A stretch of DNA of 64,000 bases from Odobenus rosmarus divergens (GCF_000321225.1 NW_004450330.1:2353601-2417600), one strand, 5' to 3'. Positions 33,946 to 45,484 are shown, counted from the stretch's first letter. Translations and numbers: made by a program. The notes: a model not told the origin generated them from the letters alone.

Positions 33946-35252
33946 TATATCTTTGTGCACTTAAAATCAATGATCATATGTCTCTCCTTCAGGGGCTTGT
34001 TTTCTCTTGCTTTGTGCTCATAGTTCTAAAAATGGTGATAGAGGCACTCATCTATCTTGTGGTAAAATAATTTTTTTTTCCTCAGCAGTAACGATCTTCT
34101 TGAATCGGTCAGCAGACACACATTCCGAAATAAGTCTTAGGATAATTCCAGTTGAAAAACCTCAGAAATGATCCTTGCAAGTATTCTGAGAATACAGTGG
34201 GGAACTGGAAACAGATTCCTCTAGAATTTCAACTAGAACTCACTTATAGAGTCTCTTTCAGACAGAACAGAAAAAAGAAGGAAGTATTCTCCAAAAATGG
34301 CAGACGATAAATCCAAATGAGTGCTAAACTTCTTCTCTTAAAAAATCACCACCTCCCACAATTAAAGAAAAAAAAATCCATAAAAGTAGACTTGGGGGAT
34401 GGTAGCAAAATGGGGTGAACAAATGGTAAAGGCACTTGTCTCTTAAAATGTGTGTGTGTGGGGAAGCCAACATAGACACTAGATCAGACGGCACAAAAAG
34501 AAGTCCCTTTGTATGGTGCTGTGTGGAACAAACATGAATTTTAATGCAAGAGGAAAAGAAAACATAGCTTTTGTCTGTTTTATTTTTTCCATCTCCTCTT
34601 ATTACTGCTCTTAGATTGATTCTATTTTTTTTTTTTTTGTGCCCTGAGGCTTTTCTTGTTTCCTATCATTTGAACTTAGAAGTATTTTCCTCTGGGCCCC
34701 TCCTTTGCCCCTCTCCCCTTCACTATTCTTAGTTCTTCCACAAACATCTTCCATCTATGGCCAGCTACTTGAGATACAGAAATATCTAACATCTTTCCTG
34801 TTCAGCATACTTGGGGATAATATTCTGGTTGTAACATAGGATGAACAGGACATTCTAACCCCCATACTTTGGTGTTCCCACACTGTTCTGCAATGTGGTA
34901 GTAACCAGAGTTTCTAGGTTATTGAGGGAAAATCAAGTACATGCAGTAAATTTTGTGGGAAGCAGTGCTAATTTTTCCAAATTTGTTCTAAACTCTTTGA
35001 GCACTAACTTGTCCAATCCCCAACTTTTATGTTCCACTAAAAGTTGCAAACCTGGATAAGCTATTCTTACTAAGACAGTTCTGAAAGCCTTCTCTCTTCC
35101 TGCCAGAATGCATGTCAACAGGGTGAGTTTTTCTGTTTGACTATTTCTGCTGCAGGTACAGTACTGTTTTCCCTGCCTACATGGATTTTAATCAAGAATA
35201 GATATCAAGAAATCAGAATTAGAGCTTTTGCTAAAAAAAAAAAACTATTACA
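33946..35252. other. Unique non-coding DNA
   Basis: T runs at 33804-33818 (within the L2 tail), 34071-34080 and 34626-34640. A 61-codon antisense frame at 34933-35118 reads as plausible protein but matches no family I know. Confidence 0.4.
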
Positions 35253-35565
35253 TGTGGTACTGTCATGGTGGATACATTCATTATATATTTTTCTAACCCT
35301 ATAGAATGTACAACACATACTGATGTTGACTATGGACTTCAGTGAACCTTATGTAAACTATGGACTTTAGTTAATAATCATGTACCAATATTGGCTCATC
35401 AGTCATAACAAATGTACTACACTAATGCAAAAGGTTAGTAACGGGAAAGTTTGTGCAGAGAGAGATGGAGTATATGGGAACTCTTCACTTTTGCTCAGAA
35501 TTCTGTAAAACTAAAACTTCTCTAAAAAGTAAAGTCTAGTAATTAAAAACATATAAAGTACTTTA
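35253..35565 (+). mobile_element. L1M-type LINE 3' UTR, sense
   Basis: 'tgtggtactgtcatggtgga' (35254-35273), 'ccctatagaatgtacaacac' (35298-35317), 'taaactatggactttagtta' (35354-35373), 'gtatatgggaactcttcact' (35470-35489) and an A-rich 3' end after 'aaagtaaagtctag' match an old mammalian L1 3' UTR. The copy is 5'-truncated and non-coding. Confidence 0.85.
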
Positions 35566-35793
35566 TAATCCCTTCAGTCTTAAGATCTTTGATGATATTG
35601 AAGACTGTTCTGCTGAACTATTTTGAACAGCCTGAAAACACTGCAACAGTGAACCATAAAGAAACAGGAGGAATTCTCCTGCCATCTTAATGGGATGCTG
35701 ATGTTAACACTGGAGTCTAGATGCCCCTGATTATGCTTGACACACTCCCCTTTCTCCATCTCCTTGATTCAAAGCCCTACACGGTATTCAAAA
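35566..35793. other. Unique spacer
   Basis: Sequence between the L1M tail and the SINEC target duplication; nothing recognised. Confidence 0.4.
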
Positions 35794-35804
35794 CCCAGTT
35801 CCCT

Positions 35805-36001
35805 GGGATGCCTGGGTGGCTCAGATGGTGAAGCATCTGCCTTTGGCTCAGGTCATGATCCCAGGGTCCTGGGATGGAGCCCTGCATCCGGCTCCCAGCT
35901 CAGCGGGAAGCCTGCTTCTCCCTCTCCCACTCCCCCTCCTTGTGTTCCCTCTGTTTCTGCCTCTCTCTCAAATGAATAAAAAAAATCTTTAAAAAAAAAC
36001 C
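35805..36001 (+). mobile_element. SINEC, sense
   Basis: Head 'gggatgcctgggtggctcag' (35805-35824), middle 'gctcaggtcatgatcccagg' (35846-35865), CT-rich part and a tail with 'gaataaaaaaaatc'. The 11-bp target duplication cccagttccct occurs at 35794-35804 and 36002-36012. Head and tail are of bear/seal type. Confidence 0.96.
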
Positions 36002-36118
36002 CCCAGTTCCCTTTGATCTCCTTGTCAGAGCTTCCAACTCTCCACCTGGAAGTAATTTTATCATTCTTGAACCTGGAGGTAATTTGCTTCCGCGTGTTAT
36101 ACATAGGGCTTACCTGTA

Positions 36119-36325
36119 CTTTCTTCCCTTCCCTTCCCTTCCCTTTCCTTCCTTCCTTCCTTCCTTTCTTTCTTTTCTTTCTTCTGTCTTTCTTTCTTTT
36201 TCTTTCTTTCCTTTCTTTCTTTTCTTTCTTTCTTTCTTTCTCTTTCTTTCTTTCTTCTTTCTTTCTTTTTCCTTTCTTTTCTTTTCTTTTCTTTTCCCTT
36301 TCCTTTCCTTTCCTTTCCTTCCTTC
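36119..36325. repeat. (CTTT/CCTT)n pyrimidine microsatellite, about 205 bp
   Basis: Almost pure C/T: CCCTT units at left, CTTC then CTTT in the middle, CCTTT at right. It creates long Phe/Leu/Ser and Lys/Glu/Arg frames on opposite strands that are not genes. Prone to length change and triplex (H-DNA) formation. Confidence 0.97.
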
Positions 36326-36519
36326 ACAAGTTAGTTTTAGCTGCTGGAGGATATTTGGGTTGTTGTACATGATTAGCTTGATCCATTCTCCCGACACCTT
36401 TTTTGTTATGAGCCCCAAGGACTGCTACAACAGTACATGGGGTTTTTCCTCTCTAGTAAGGCTGCTCTTGCCTGCCTGCAAGTATGCACGTAACATGCTG
36501 TTTCATATTCTGCATCAAC
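36326..36519. other. Unique spacer
   Basis: Nothing recognised. Confidence 0.4.
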
Positions 36520-36521
36520 TT

Positions 36522-36660
36522 TGACCCTTTAAAGGACCACATTTGACCCTTTAAGGATCTTGTCAAAGAACCTTGAAAATATAACCTTATTGCCTGATGT
36601 AGGCTCTGAACTTTCCACTGAAGTTGACCTTTACATGTGGCATTTGTTCTTAAAGGGTCA
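36522..36660. promoter_or_regulatory. Cluster of nuclear-receptor-like half sites
   Basis: The 11-mer tgaccctttaa occurs at 36522-36532 and 36544-36554, and its exact complement ttaaagggtca at 36650-36660. A 'tgacctt' lies at 36625-36631. AGG(G)TCA is the half site of many nuclear receptors. The site count is seen; function is inference. Confidence 0.3.
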
Positions 36661-38079
36661 GGAAGACAAAAAGCTGACTTTCAAGAATCCAACCACTTAA
36701 GGACAGGGAGCGGTTTCTGAGGCCTCGGTGCAGCCATAACCTAAACAACACATTGCTCCGCAATACTCACAGAAATTCTGTGTTATAATGAATGTTTCCT
36801 ATTTAGAGCAACCTTATAGATCTGGTAATTTATTGTCCCTTGAAGGTGTGGGGTGTGTGTGTGTGTGTGTGTGTGTTTGGGGCGAGAAGTGGTAGTAGGG
36901 GAGTTGATGAGTGAATAAAAAAAAGGTGAGAACCTGATTCCAGGGGCAGAACAGGGAACTCAGTAGAGCCATGAGGAACAAAATAGCCAAGAGGAAAAAT
37001 AAATAACTTGTAGAACCTGTAAAGGAAACTCCCCTCTGTGTTAGTGGTAGCCGATCTCTATTGACAGGAAATTTGAAATCATTAACAAAAACAATTTTGA
37101 TTTCCCATCAAGTTCTCGGGGGTGTGTGTGTGCGGAATGTACAGGTGCAGCTGGGCTCACCCTGACCTGCCAGGCTCATATGGTAGGCATGCCTGACACC
37201 TGTGCCTCTAGCTCGCTCTGCTCTCTCAGTGGCCTCTCTGACCAGGCAGCTCCTCTCACCTCCTAGTTCTTGGGACTGACCAATGTGCTCGCCCCTCGCC
37301 TGCCCCTCTGGAAGAGCTCCATTCCCCTTCCATTCATCTCCCTGGGCACCCAGGCTTTCCCCCTTTCGGAAGTGCTGTTCCCTCCTCCTCAGGGAGGTCC
37401 TCACTGGCAGGGGTCCTCACTGGCAGGGCCTTGGAGTCTGGGTCCAGGTCCCTGGGTGTGGCACCTGCCCGGTCTCAGGCGCTCACTTTTCCTCCAGCTT
37501 TCCTTCTGCACCTGCACTTCCGCAGGCCCAGCTCTGTGTTTTTTTTTTTTTCCCCTCCAGCGTATAGGACAGAGAGTAATTAAGAGGAAATCCTGAGAAA
37601 GAGCCTTCAAAATACTTGTAAAACACTGTAGGCGCAACTCGTGGGAAGCAGAATGTGGCCAGGCTTTGACTCCAGCGTGGAGGAGACAGATGGTGAAGTG
37701 AGAAATGGTGTGTGCCCTCTGATGGACTGACCAGAATCATCCGCAAGAGCATTGATGAGCAGAGGACCACCCAACTGCATTTTAAAGCAACATGGACTTT
37801 CGGGCCGGAGAATAAAAAGATAAAGCTTTATAAATGGGAAGTCAACCCATCTGTAAATGGAATAAGCTCAGTTGTTTTATTTTAAATTCAGTGCCAAGTG
37901 GCAGGAAGGGGACTCCCTTAGCTTCACATCTCACATTCAGATGGGGACAGCTTGCTCATCAGAAGCTGAAAGGGACAGTCTTCAGGCAGCCTTTGGCCAT
38001 TTCTGAGGAATGTGCCCAGCAGTCAACTCATCAGACCCAACATGTGGAATAAATGGCACCTGGAAATATCTCTTTCTCA
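36661..38079. other. Unique non-coding DNA, locally G+C-rich
   Basis: The 37130-37540 part is relatively G+C-rich but CpG-poor. It contains a 16-bp tandem duplication (37396-37427) and a T run (37539-37550). Frames up to 108 codons sense have no domain. Confidence 0.4.
36852..36876. repeat. (GT)n microsatellite
   Basis: About a dozen GT units, flanked by G-rich sequence. Confidence 0.95.
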
Positions 38080-38620
38080 TTAATCTCCATTTACAGGTAG
38101 ACAGCTAAGTGGTTTGGATATTGTTTTGAGAATGTCTCTTTAAGCAAAAATTTATTATTAATGGTAAATATTTTAGGGCATGGTTAGCTGCATTTTCTTG
38201 GGTGTCAAGCACATGCTTTTTCCTGAAAATCATAAGATATCATCCTTCTGTTCCTAGCAGGAGTGACATGTCCCATTGTCTTGTTTCCACAATGCTTAAG
38301 TGTGTTATAGCAAATGTCAATAGTGAATTAACTATCCCTTTGAATGTTTCAGATGTGACTTTTAATTAAGCGTATTAACCTGATGTATCATCATTTGAGC
38401 TGCAAGTAAAATAAGATTATAGGCATTTTCAACTTTTGGATGCCTGCAGAACATGAGAAGCATTTTATGAGGCTTGCATTAATGCATATTTCATTATAAT
38501 GTAATTCTATATTAGATATGCCACTTATGCATAGAGCTAAAATAGTTTCTGCTCTGTAGTGATGCCGATTTAAATGAGTAAACCACACGGAATTGAGAAA
38601 GCTTAACTCTTTGTGCATCT
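38080..38620. other. Possible conserved non-coding element
   Basis: A+T-rich, repeat-free, with homeodomain-like strings (ttaattaag at 38362-38370, ttaatgcatatttcatta at 38479-38496). It does not look like a decayed transposon. Conservation cannot be tested here. Confidence 0.3.
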
Positions 38621-39221
38621 CAGCATTATGCTTAGAGAAGAAATCTTTGAGGGCAGAATTTCACCTTTAGTAGAGAGAGTACAACACTTATGCTTCAGGT
38701 GGGAGAGGGTGAGAAAGAAGGGATGTCACATTTCTTTTGCACAACATTACCTGATCAGGGATAATTCTGAGCATACCCTGAGCATTTTCCCTTTATTCCA
38801 CATATAGCCAGCTGATCAGTTTTGCTGCACTGAGCAGTCAGCAAGACTGAGTTGTGAGGGGCTGGTAGGCTGCTTGACCACCTGGATAAGAGGAGCATGT
38901 GCAACATGAAAGCATAAAGAAACCCCAGGAACTAGATGCATGGCGCTCTGCAGGGCTGCTGTAAAGCATCCTGCACAATATTACTAATAGATCTTTTACA
39001 ATTTTTATAGCTTCCCAAGTTATTTTTGAGTCAGTACTAGCATTCAATTATTTCCTGTTGAATAAGGAACAAAACAGGCCTAAAGACTGAAAGGAAAAGC
39101 TGCTGTGGGGAGCGATCTCCCCAGATGGAAGGTTTCTGGCAGATTGTGATTTGTGACTCAGAATGAGCCCAGATCACTGTGCCATATGGGTGGTAGCAGA
39201 GCCTGTAGACACTGACTCAGT
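38621..39221. other. Unique non-coding DNA
   Basis: No gene or named repeat. Confidence 0.4.
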
Positions 39222-39777
39222 CACTCAGCTGACTCCTGAATTCCTACTATGCGTTAGTTACTAGCGGGGCATTGGGAAACAAAGATGAGTAAGCAATAGT
39301 ATCTGCATCCAAGGAGTCCATTCACTCATTCATTCATTCATTCATCAACATTTACTGAGCATTAATGATGTGCATCATATATTTGGGGACTTGAATATGT
39401 AAACATAGAGTAAATTACCATACGGTATTATGACAATGTTATTAAAGATGGGGGATATAGTTATAAAGATGGGGGAAAACTGCTTCATAAGCATAGAGAT
39501 GGAGAGAGAGACTAATTATATCTGTCATATTCATAGGAATTCTCCCAGAAAAGGTGACATTCAGCCTGAATCCTGAAGAAGGATTAGGGCATTCAGTGAG
39601 GAGGGAAGAAGGACAAGGCCATTCCTAGCAAAGGAATAGTGTGAACGAAGTCGTGGAGTTGAGGATTCATGCTTGGGAGGAAAAATAAGAAACTGATTGT
39701 GACTATAGCTTGTGGCCTCACAGGCAGGAAATGCAGCTAGAGGAATAACCTGTGCAAGATCGTCTATGCCATGTTAG
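39222..39777 (-). repeat. L2 LINE pieces, antisense (left part)
   Basis: 'aattcctactatgcgttagt' (39239-39258) is a reversed L2 terminus. A (CATT)n patch (39319-39345) follows. A second terminus comes next, then 'aaaggtgacattcagcctga' (39550-39569), 'gtgaacgaagtcgtggagtt' and 'gcaagatcgtctatgccatg' (39754-39773). Continues at 40001. Confidence 0.75.
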
Positions 39778-40000
39778 AGTTGTAGCTGTATTCCTATATC
39801 GGGAATGGCAAATTCCAGAGTTCTGCACTTTCTATACTCATGACAGATGTCCTCAATCTGCCATGAATGGCATTCTTTCCTGCTGAGTCCAGGCCAACCC
39901 ATGGAATCCTTCTCTACACGAGGCTTTTTGGAAGCCACCCCCAACCTACTGGAGTTGGTACATAAAAGAAGAAGTATATTCATCAACTTTGCTACAGCCA
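39778..40000. mobile_element. Unidentified segment interrupting the L2
   Basis: About 220 bp with no resemblance to L2 at this point. L2 homology stops at 'gccatgttag' and resumes at 'ggaagctaactaaggtttct'. The ends carry short complementary strings tgtagc (39781-39786) and gctaca (39991-39996), which could be terminal inverted repeats. The 75-codon antisense frame inside has no domain. I do not recognise the family. Confidence 0.45.
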
Positions 40001-40130
40001 AAGGAAGCTAACTAAGGTTTCTAAATATAGGAGTGACAAGGTCAGATTTGATTGTTGGGGTGACTATTTTAGTACACTAGAGAATGGATTGGAGTGGGGG
40101 GAATCTTGAATCAGGAAAAGTAACAGTAAG
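40001..40130 (-). repeat. L2 LINE, antisense (right part)
   Basis: Resumes with 'ggaagctaactaaggtttct' (40003-40022) and continues 'taggagtgacaaggtcagat' (40028-40047), the next part of reversed L2. Confidence 0.75.
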
Positions 40131-40149
40131 CTGTTTAATAGCTTAAGCC

Positions 40150-40272
40150 CTTGGTTCTCAACCCAGATGCATATTGAAATACTCATATACTTGTTAAAAA
40201 TATCTTATACTTAGGTCCCACTCCAAACCAATGAACCCAAGTGATTCACGTGTACTCAGTGGTTGAGATCCC
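40150..40272 (+). mobile_element. MER5A-type fragment
   Basis: Starts 'cttggttctcaacccagatg' (40150-40169), followed by 'ttaggtcccactccaaacca' (40211-40230) and 'cccaagtgattcacgtgtac' (40236-40255). Truncated before the 3' terminus. Confidence 0.65.
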
Positions 40273-40409
40273 TTGTCTGGGTATTAATTAGTGAGAACAT
40301 TTATTAAACAAAAGAGGTTTTATTCTCCTAAAGTATGAGCTTGGGCAGGAGAGAGGATAATTTGGGGAAGATGGGAAAGGATTTGCCATTGTTTGGTCTT
40401 TACTCAAAT
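40273..40409. other. Unique spacer
   Basis: Nothing recognised. Confidence 0.4.
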
Positions 40410-40632
40410 AATATTACTAATAACGACTATGCTTTCTTTGTGTCTTCTATCTGCCAGCTGACTCATATATGGATATACCATTTCATTTAATCCCCACATT
40501 AATCCTCTCAATAGGGGTTTATTATCTTCAAATTACAGCTGAGGTAACCAAGTCTCAGAGACCTTAAGTAACTTGCTTAAGATTGTAAGGCAATCTGATG
40601 CCAAAAGTTATATTCTTTTCACTCCTCTATGT
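40410..40632 (-). repeat. MIR, antisense
   Basis: 'tttcatttaatccccacatt' (40481-40500), 'gttactttcaggac' outside the edge, 'acagctgaggtaaccaagtc' (40536-40555), 'taacttgcttaagattgtaa' (40569-40588). Good antisense order. Confidence 0.8.
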
Positions 40633-42244
40633 TACTTTCAGGACTTTTATTTAAATCACATATAAAACACAGGAAGTATGTTAGAAGAAATAACAGCAGT
40701 TGGGGAGTGTGTTGTTACGTTTGGGTATGATCAAATTCACTTTCAGAAACTAAAACCTGAGTACCTTCGCTGTGAAGTAACTTCGCTGTGAAGGCTGGCC
40801 CTTTGGCCCAGGAAATTGGTGATTTTATACCTACTGTCATCTTTTTGGGGAAGTCTGATGGGAACATGAGCATTTCTCTCTGGGTGAGGATATGGTCAGT
40901 CCCGCCCATCAGGAACTGCGCTTTCACTTTGTGTTCTCTTTGGCTCAAACTCTCCTTGTACACACATCGTCATTGCCCTGATTAGGTACATTTTGTTTGG
41001 TTGTGATTCCTGTGAACAAACAGTACAAAGAAACCTCTAAAATGAAGAGACACATCCACTCATTCACACATTCCATGTCCTTTTGTGAATATCTATAAAA
41101 TTTGGATTTGTTTCACCAATTGTTATTTGGCAACCAAATAATGCTCTGTGGCTGGCTCATTATCTGGATCATTTCAGAACTAGTAAGCAGGGAACCAGTG
41201 GTAGCAGCAGTATTCACGGTGAACATTAAGTTCTTATTTGGTCTGAAACTTCAATTCTAGAATCTCTACAAAATGAAGGCAGCTATGAGAGCCGGTGCCC
41301 ATGATGTGTGTTTAATGAAACACCCCATATCTCCTCTACAAGCCAGCAGGCTGCTTCCTGGCTTGGGAGATAAGCTATGAAGGTTGGGCTTAAAGAGGGG
41401 CAAGTTCTGAAGCCAGGTGAGCCTGGTAGCTTGTCCTGATAATAAAGATGCCAGCAGTGGCATGCAGAGGGCAGATTTCCGAATTCCAAGTCCAATGCCT
41501 TCGAATTATCTGCCCATATTAATTCCTAGCAATGGAGCCAAGTAAGGGGTGTTTTATTTATTTGTTATGAGTTACTCTATTGGCAAAATCTTACACGTTT
41601 TAATGAAAAAAGCATTTGCTTTTTTATTACTGGAAGGAGACCCTAGAACCCTAACTTTCTAGCTGTGTTTGTGGATCACCAAGATTCCTTGGTGGGTGAG
41701 AGGGACCTCAGTGGATGTCATGGGGAGGAGAAGATGGAAGAGAGAGTTGGCCTTTAGGCTTTAGAATATTCATCCCATCTTCAGCCAGAGAAGTTTTGCT
41801 TTTATTAATTTTATCCGAAGAATAAAGGCTATAATTGGTGTGAAGAGCACTAGACATAAGGAATCTCTGGGTAAAACATTTGCATATGTCAATCAGTTGG
41901 ACTTCCTTCAGTTTTAATCATCTGGAAATCCAATTTTGATCCTGTACACGTCTGGAAAAAGTGGCCTGAACATAGCAGAAAAGAGTTGTCACAAAGCCCG
42001 TGAACTTGCCTCTCAGGAGAGGTCTGGATCTACCTGCAGGTCCTTACACTATGGCCAATGAACTTCAAATGGGTTTAAAGAGAAAATTTATGATTTCACA
42101 ATCCTGGTTACTAGAGTGCAACAGCATATTATCAACACAGAGCTGTTGGAAGGTGACATGCTGAAAAGTAAGAGAGGCCACAGCCAAGGAACTGTGTTAA
42201 GATTTAGTCACCTACTGCACTGGAGGCATTATCACATAGTGAGG
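40633..42244. other. Unique non-coding DNA
   Basis: 1.6 kb with no recognised transposon. A 13-bp direct repeat (cttcgctgtgaag) occurs at 40765-40777 and 40781-40793. Frames up to 82 codons have no domain. Confidence 0.45.
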
Positions 42245-42368
42245 TGAAATATGGACTCTGTACGCTAACAGATTTGGATTCATGACCTAATTTGGCCCCT
42301 TATTTGTTTTGTGACTTTGAGCCTCAGTGTTATCTTCTGTAAAATGGGCATAGTAGTCAAGTCCTTCT
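42245..42368 (+). repeat. MIR fragment, sense
   Basis: 'tttgttttgtgactttgagc' (42304-42323), 'ctcagtgttatcttctgtaa' (42324-42343), then aatgggcatagtagtcaag. Confidence 0.8.
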
Positions 42369-42424
42369 TGGATCTGACAGGGCAGCTTTTTCACAGAACT
42401 TCTGGACTTTCCCAGAGCTTTCCT

Positions 42425-42592
42425 GTCATCCTACTATAGTAAAATCCCCTGGGATACTGGTGAAACATATAGATCTCCTACTCCCAGGCTGTCTGAATCA
42501 GAATCCTCAGGGGAGAGGCCAGTGATCTGAACATATAACCAAAATGCCCCAGTGGATTCTGAGCTGCCTCCACTTTAGAGCGAGCTTGACAA
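42425..42592 (+). mobile_element. Probable MER5-type fragment
   Basis: 'gtaaaatcccctgggatact' (42439-42458), 'ctgaatcagaatcctcaggg' (42494-42513), 'ggccagtgatctgaacatat' (42517-42536) and 'gccccagtggattctgagct' resemble a diverged MER5 element. Confidence 0.5.
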
Positions 42593-43440
42593 ACCCTGAA
42601 AAATGTTCTTGGGGAACTAAAGAATGGGAAAGAGAATTCCCAGTCTGTGGTGACCCGGGCCCCATGTCCCTTTCTTCCTAAACCTGTGTCCTCTCTGTTG
42701 GCAGAGGATGATCTTCCTTGGTACTTTGAAAGTTAGAACTCATTACTGCTTCATGTCAGGGCTAGAATAGAACTGGTCAAGTCCCCATGAAGGTGTGTCA
42801 CATGCTTTTTGCTTTTCTATCCTTAAGGAAATGGGTAAAAGAAGTGAGGAAGGATTCTAGAATGCCAATTAAGTGACTTTTGTATATAAGAAATGGATAC
42901 GGATGTCCCTTTAAATAGTCCTGTTAAAATGTATACTCATGTATATTTGAAGAGGTATGAATGTATACTTCTTGTACCAGGCTGAAAACTGGCTACGTTA
43001 TCTTCGTGGTCTTGGAGAGCTTCAAGAAAGAAAAGAGCTCTCATTTTGATTGCAATGTCAAAGTGTTATGGTTGTCAATGCAGTTGTGCCTAAATACATT
43101 TTAAGAGGTTTCATTATAAATAAAACTGAATCCTGTTTTCTGTAATATTTCAGTTTGCACAAGGAGTGTGGCAAAGAGAAGGCCATTGTAAACATTTTTG
43201 GCCCCATTTGGTCTTTGTGTTTTTCTGTGTCAGACTGAAAATCCTGACAGGCAGACAGGGCAGTGTTATATTTAACAAACACTTTTGTGAAACCCACAGA
43301 CAGAGGGAAAAAGGAAGCAAGCAGGAGCCAGTCAACTCTGTTTAATCATTTCTTCTTGGTTTAACTCATTCCCAGCCCAAATTGTGTGTATAAATCTTGG
43401 GACATGCATACATATATTTTTAAATAGGTCTTTAAAAATG
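42593..43440. other. Unique non-coding DNA
   Basis: No exon or named repeat; small antisense frames at 43058-43335 overlap each other. Confidence 0.4.
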
Positions 43441-43450
43441 ATGACACACC

Positions 43451-43658
43451 TGGGGTGCCTGGGTGGCTCAGTCGTTAAGCGTCTGCCTTTGGCTCAGGTC
43501 ATGATCCCAGGGTCCTGGGATCGAGCCCCACATTGGGCTCTCTGCTCAGTGGGAAGCCTGCTTCTCCCTCTCCCACTCCCTCTGCTTGTATTCCCTTTCT
43601 CGCTGTCTCTCTCTCTGTCAAATAAATAAATAAAATTGTAAAAAAAATAAAAAAAATA
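43451..43658 (+). mobile_element. SINEC, sense
   Basis: Head 'tggggtgcctgggtggctca' (43451-43470), 'aggtcatgatcccagggtcc' (43496-43515), CT block, then 'caaataaataaataaaattg' (43619-43638) and A-rich tail. The 10-bp duplication atgacacacc flanks at 43441-43450 and 43659-43668. Confidence 0.96.
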
Positions 43659-43864
43659 ATGACACACCAGACTATACCCCAAACCAGATGATGGTCTTAC
43701 AGGAGCTTGCTTCCACTCACAGAAACCACTGGGTAGAAGACAAGAATTAGAATGGCCCAGGGCAAAGCAATCATTATTATGTTAAAAAACAAACAAACAA
43801 ACTTAAAACAGTCTGAGGATTATATGTTTAAGCTTTCAAGTTATTAAAATTATCATGAATGTGG
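43659..43864. other. Unique spacer
   Basis: An (AAAC)n patch at 43785-43804. Otherwise nothing. Confidence 0.4.
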
Positions 43865-44042
43865 GTACGGTGCTTTGCACTTTACCATTATAACAACAGC
43901 TTCTTCCGATTTTGAGTATTAGGAAACAGATTTGAAAAAGTTAAGTGACCTGCCCAATCACTCAGTTATTAAGTGAAAGAGACAGGGGTCTGAACCCATT
44001 GTTCTGAATCCAAAGACCTTTTAAGTTCCATGGTGTTACACC
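43865..44042 (-). repeat. MIR, antisense
   Basis: 'tgagtattaggaaacagatt' (43913-43932), 'agttaagtgacctgcccaat' (43939-43958), 'ggggtctgaacccattgttc' (43985-44004). Clear reversed core and head. Confidence 0.8.
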
Positions 44043-45484
44043 GCCTTTAACTTACAACGTAACATAATGCTATGGGATCTGAAAATTTTCTCACTTCTCC
44101 TCTCAACTCTTGGCTGGAATTATAGCCAAGGAGTGGTTGAGAATGCTGGAAACCTTCAGACTCCATAATTTAAATCTTATTGATTCCTCCTACACAAGAC
44201 TGTGTTATCCGACAGCCCGAGGGATAGAATTTTGGCTTCCCCATGCCACTATCTGCCACCAATGGTTTCACTCTTAATCATCATCAATAATTATTTGTGA
44301 GTCCCTTGGAAGTCCACCTTGCTCTATCTCATAATCTTCTTATTAGTGTCCCTCCTGGTGTGGAGGTTCATCATGCAGCTCCTTGGATAGGTGCCCTAAG
44401 CCTCCTTCACTGTTAGTATGTATTGGCTGCCATCGTTTTCTTCTGTAATTAATTCATTACAATTTGTGCAGCTGCGTATGAGCAGAGTGGTTGGAAGGAA
44501 GAAATGCAGTTTCCAGCTCTCTTGCTCACCTATTTGGCTCAAGCCCCGCATAAGGATCTTCTGTTTGAGTCCCAGGTGGCAATTCTTGCTCAGTGCACAG
44601 CATTCTTTTTTCCTCCTACCTCTCTTTATGTCCACTCCCTCCTACACTGACATACTACTCTGTTTCTAACATGAATAAATTACTCTTCAGATCCTTTTTA
44701 CTGGTGTTTTAAGGCTTTCCCATCACATGATATTGCCACATTGTTGAAAACTGTTGTTGTGCCTGGTGAACAATAGTTATTACTAAAAGTGCAGATTGTT
44801 GAGGTGTACTCTGGAGTTCTCAACAATCACATCTACTCTGATGATTTCCTTTCCTGTTCCAAAACTGATCTTGGCTGTATTCATTAGGTTCATGTTCACA
44901 ACTGTTGCTCAATTCATTGTTTTCTTACAATTATTAATATGACTCTGTGAGTGGCAACTGCTTCTGGAAAAGGATGGTGCTGCCTGAATTAGAGGCTGTG
45001 CCACATACAATTACAGCTCCTAAAAAGGTGTTAACTGACATGGAAAAGAAAGCACCCATGTCAAAGACTAACGCACGGGAGCAATCTCAAAAGCATTAAG
45101 GACCCAACATGAAAACTTTTGCATCATGACATTGTAAACAAAATAATAAGTCACCTGGAATCATGGTTGATTAAATTCATGTTAAAAGCCCTCAGTACTA
45201 TTATATCATGCTTAGTCTCCTGGGTACCCTTGTGCATTTTCAGACAACAAACTATAATTTCATGCTTGACTGGCCTAATACAGTCTTAGGTTCCAGATTC
45301 TGTGCACAACCATGCCAAGCCACAAAAATTAAGTGAAAAGCAAGTAAATAAATAGAAGAGTGGGCAGAGGTCAAAAGACAATGCCCAACACCAGCCTGAA
45401 ATAGAGCAAGCCTCTGAGTGGAATACATCAGTGTTTTTACTATCATTTAACTGAAGGACTTTCCCGATTACCTGATGAGTCAAC
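44043..45484. other. Unique non-coding DNA
   Basis: 1.4 kb with no recognised repeat. Frames at 44396-44669 on both strands (79 and 83 codons) overlap and have no domain. Confidence 0.4.

Noticed and set aside
34933..35118. 61-codon antisense frame that reads like ordinary protein
   Set aside because: No family recognised and no exon boundaries. A decayed retroviral or LINE origin is possible but cannot be shown.
36013..36524. Long Phe/Ser/Leu-rich frames on + and Lys/Glu/Arg-rich frames on -
   Set aside because: Produced by the CT microsatellite at 36119-36325.
37130..37540. Local G+C-rich stretch considered as a CpG island
   Set aside because: CpG dinucleotides are sparse despite the G+C content, and there is no promoter or exon next to it.
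39319..39345. Short regular CATT repeats as a possible CRISPR-like array
   Set aside because: Tetranucleotide microsatellite with no spacers, at an L2 terminus; the genome is mammalian.
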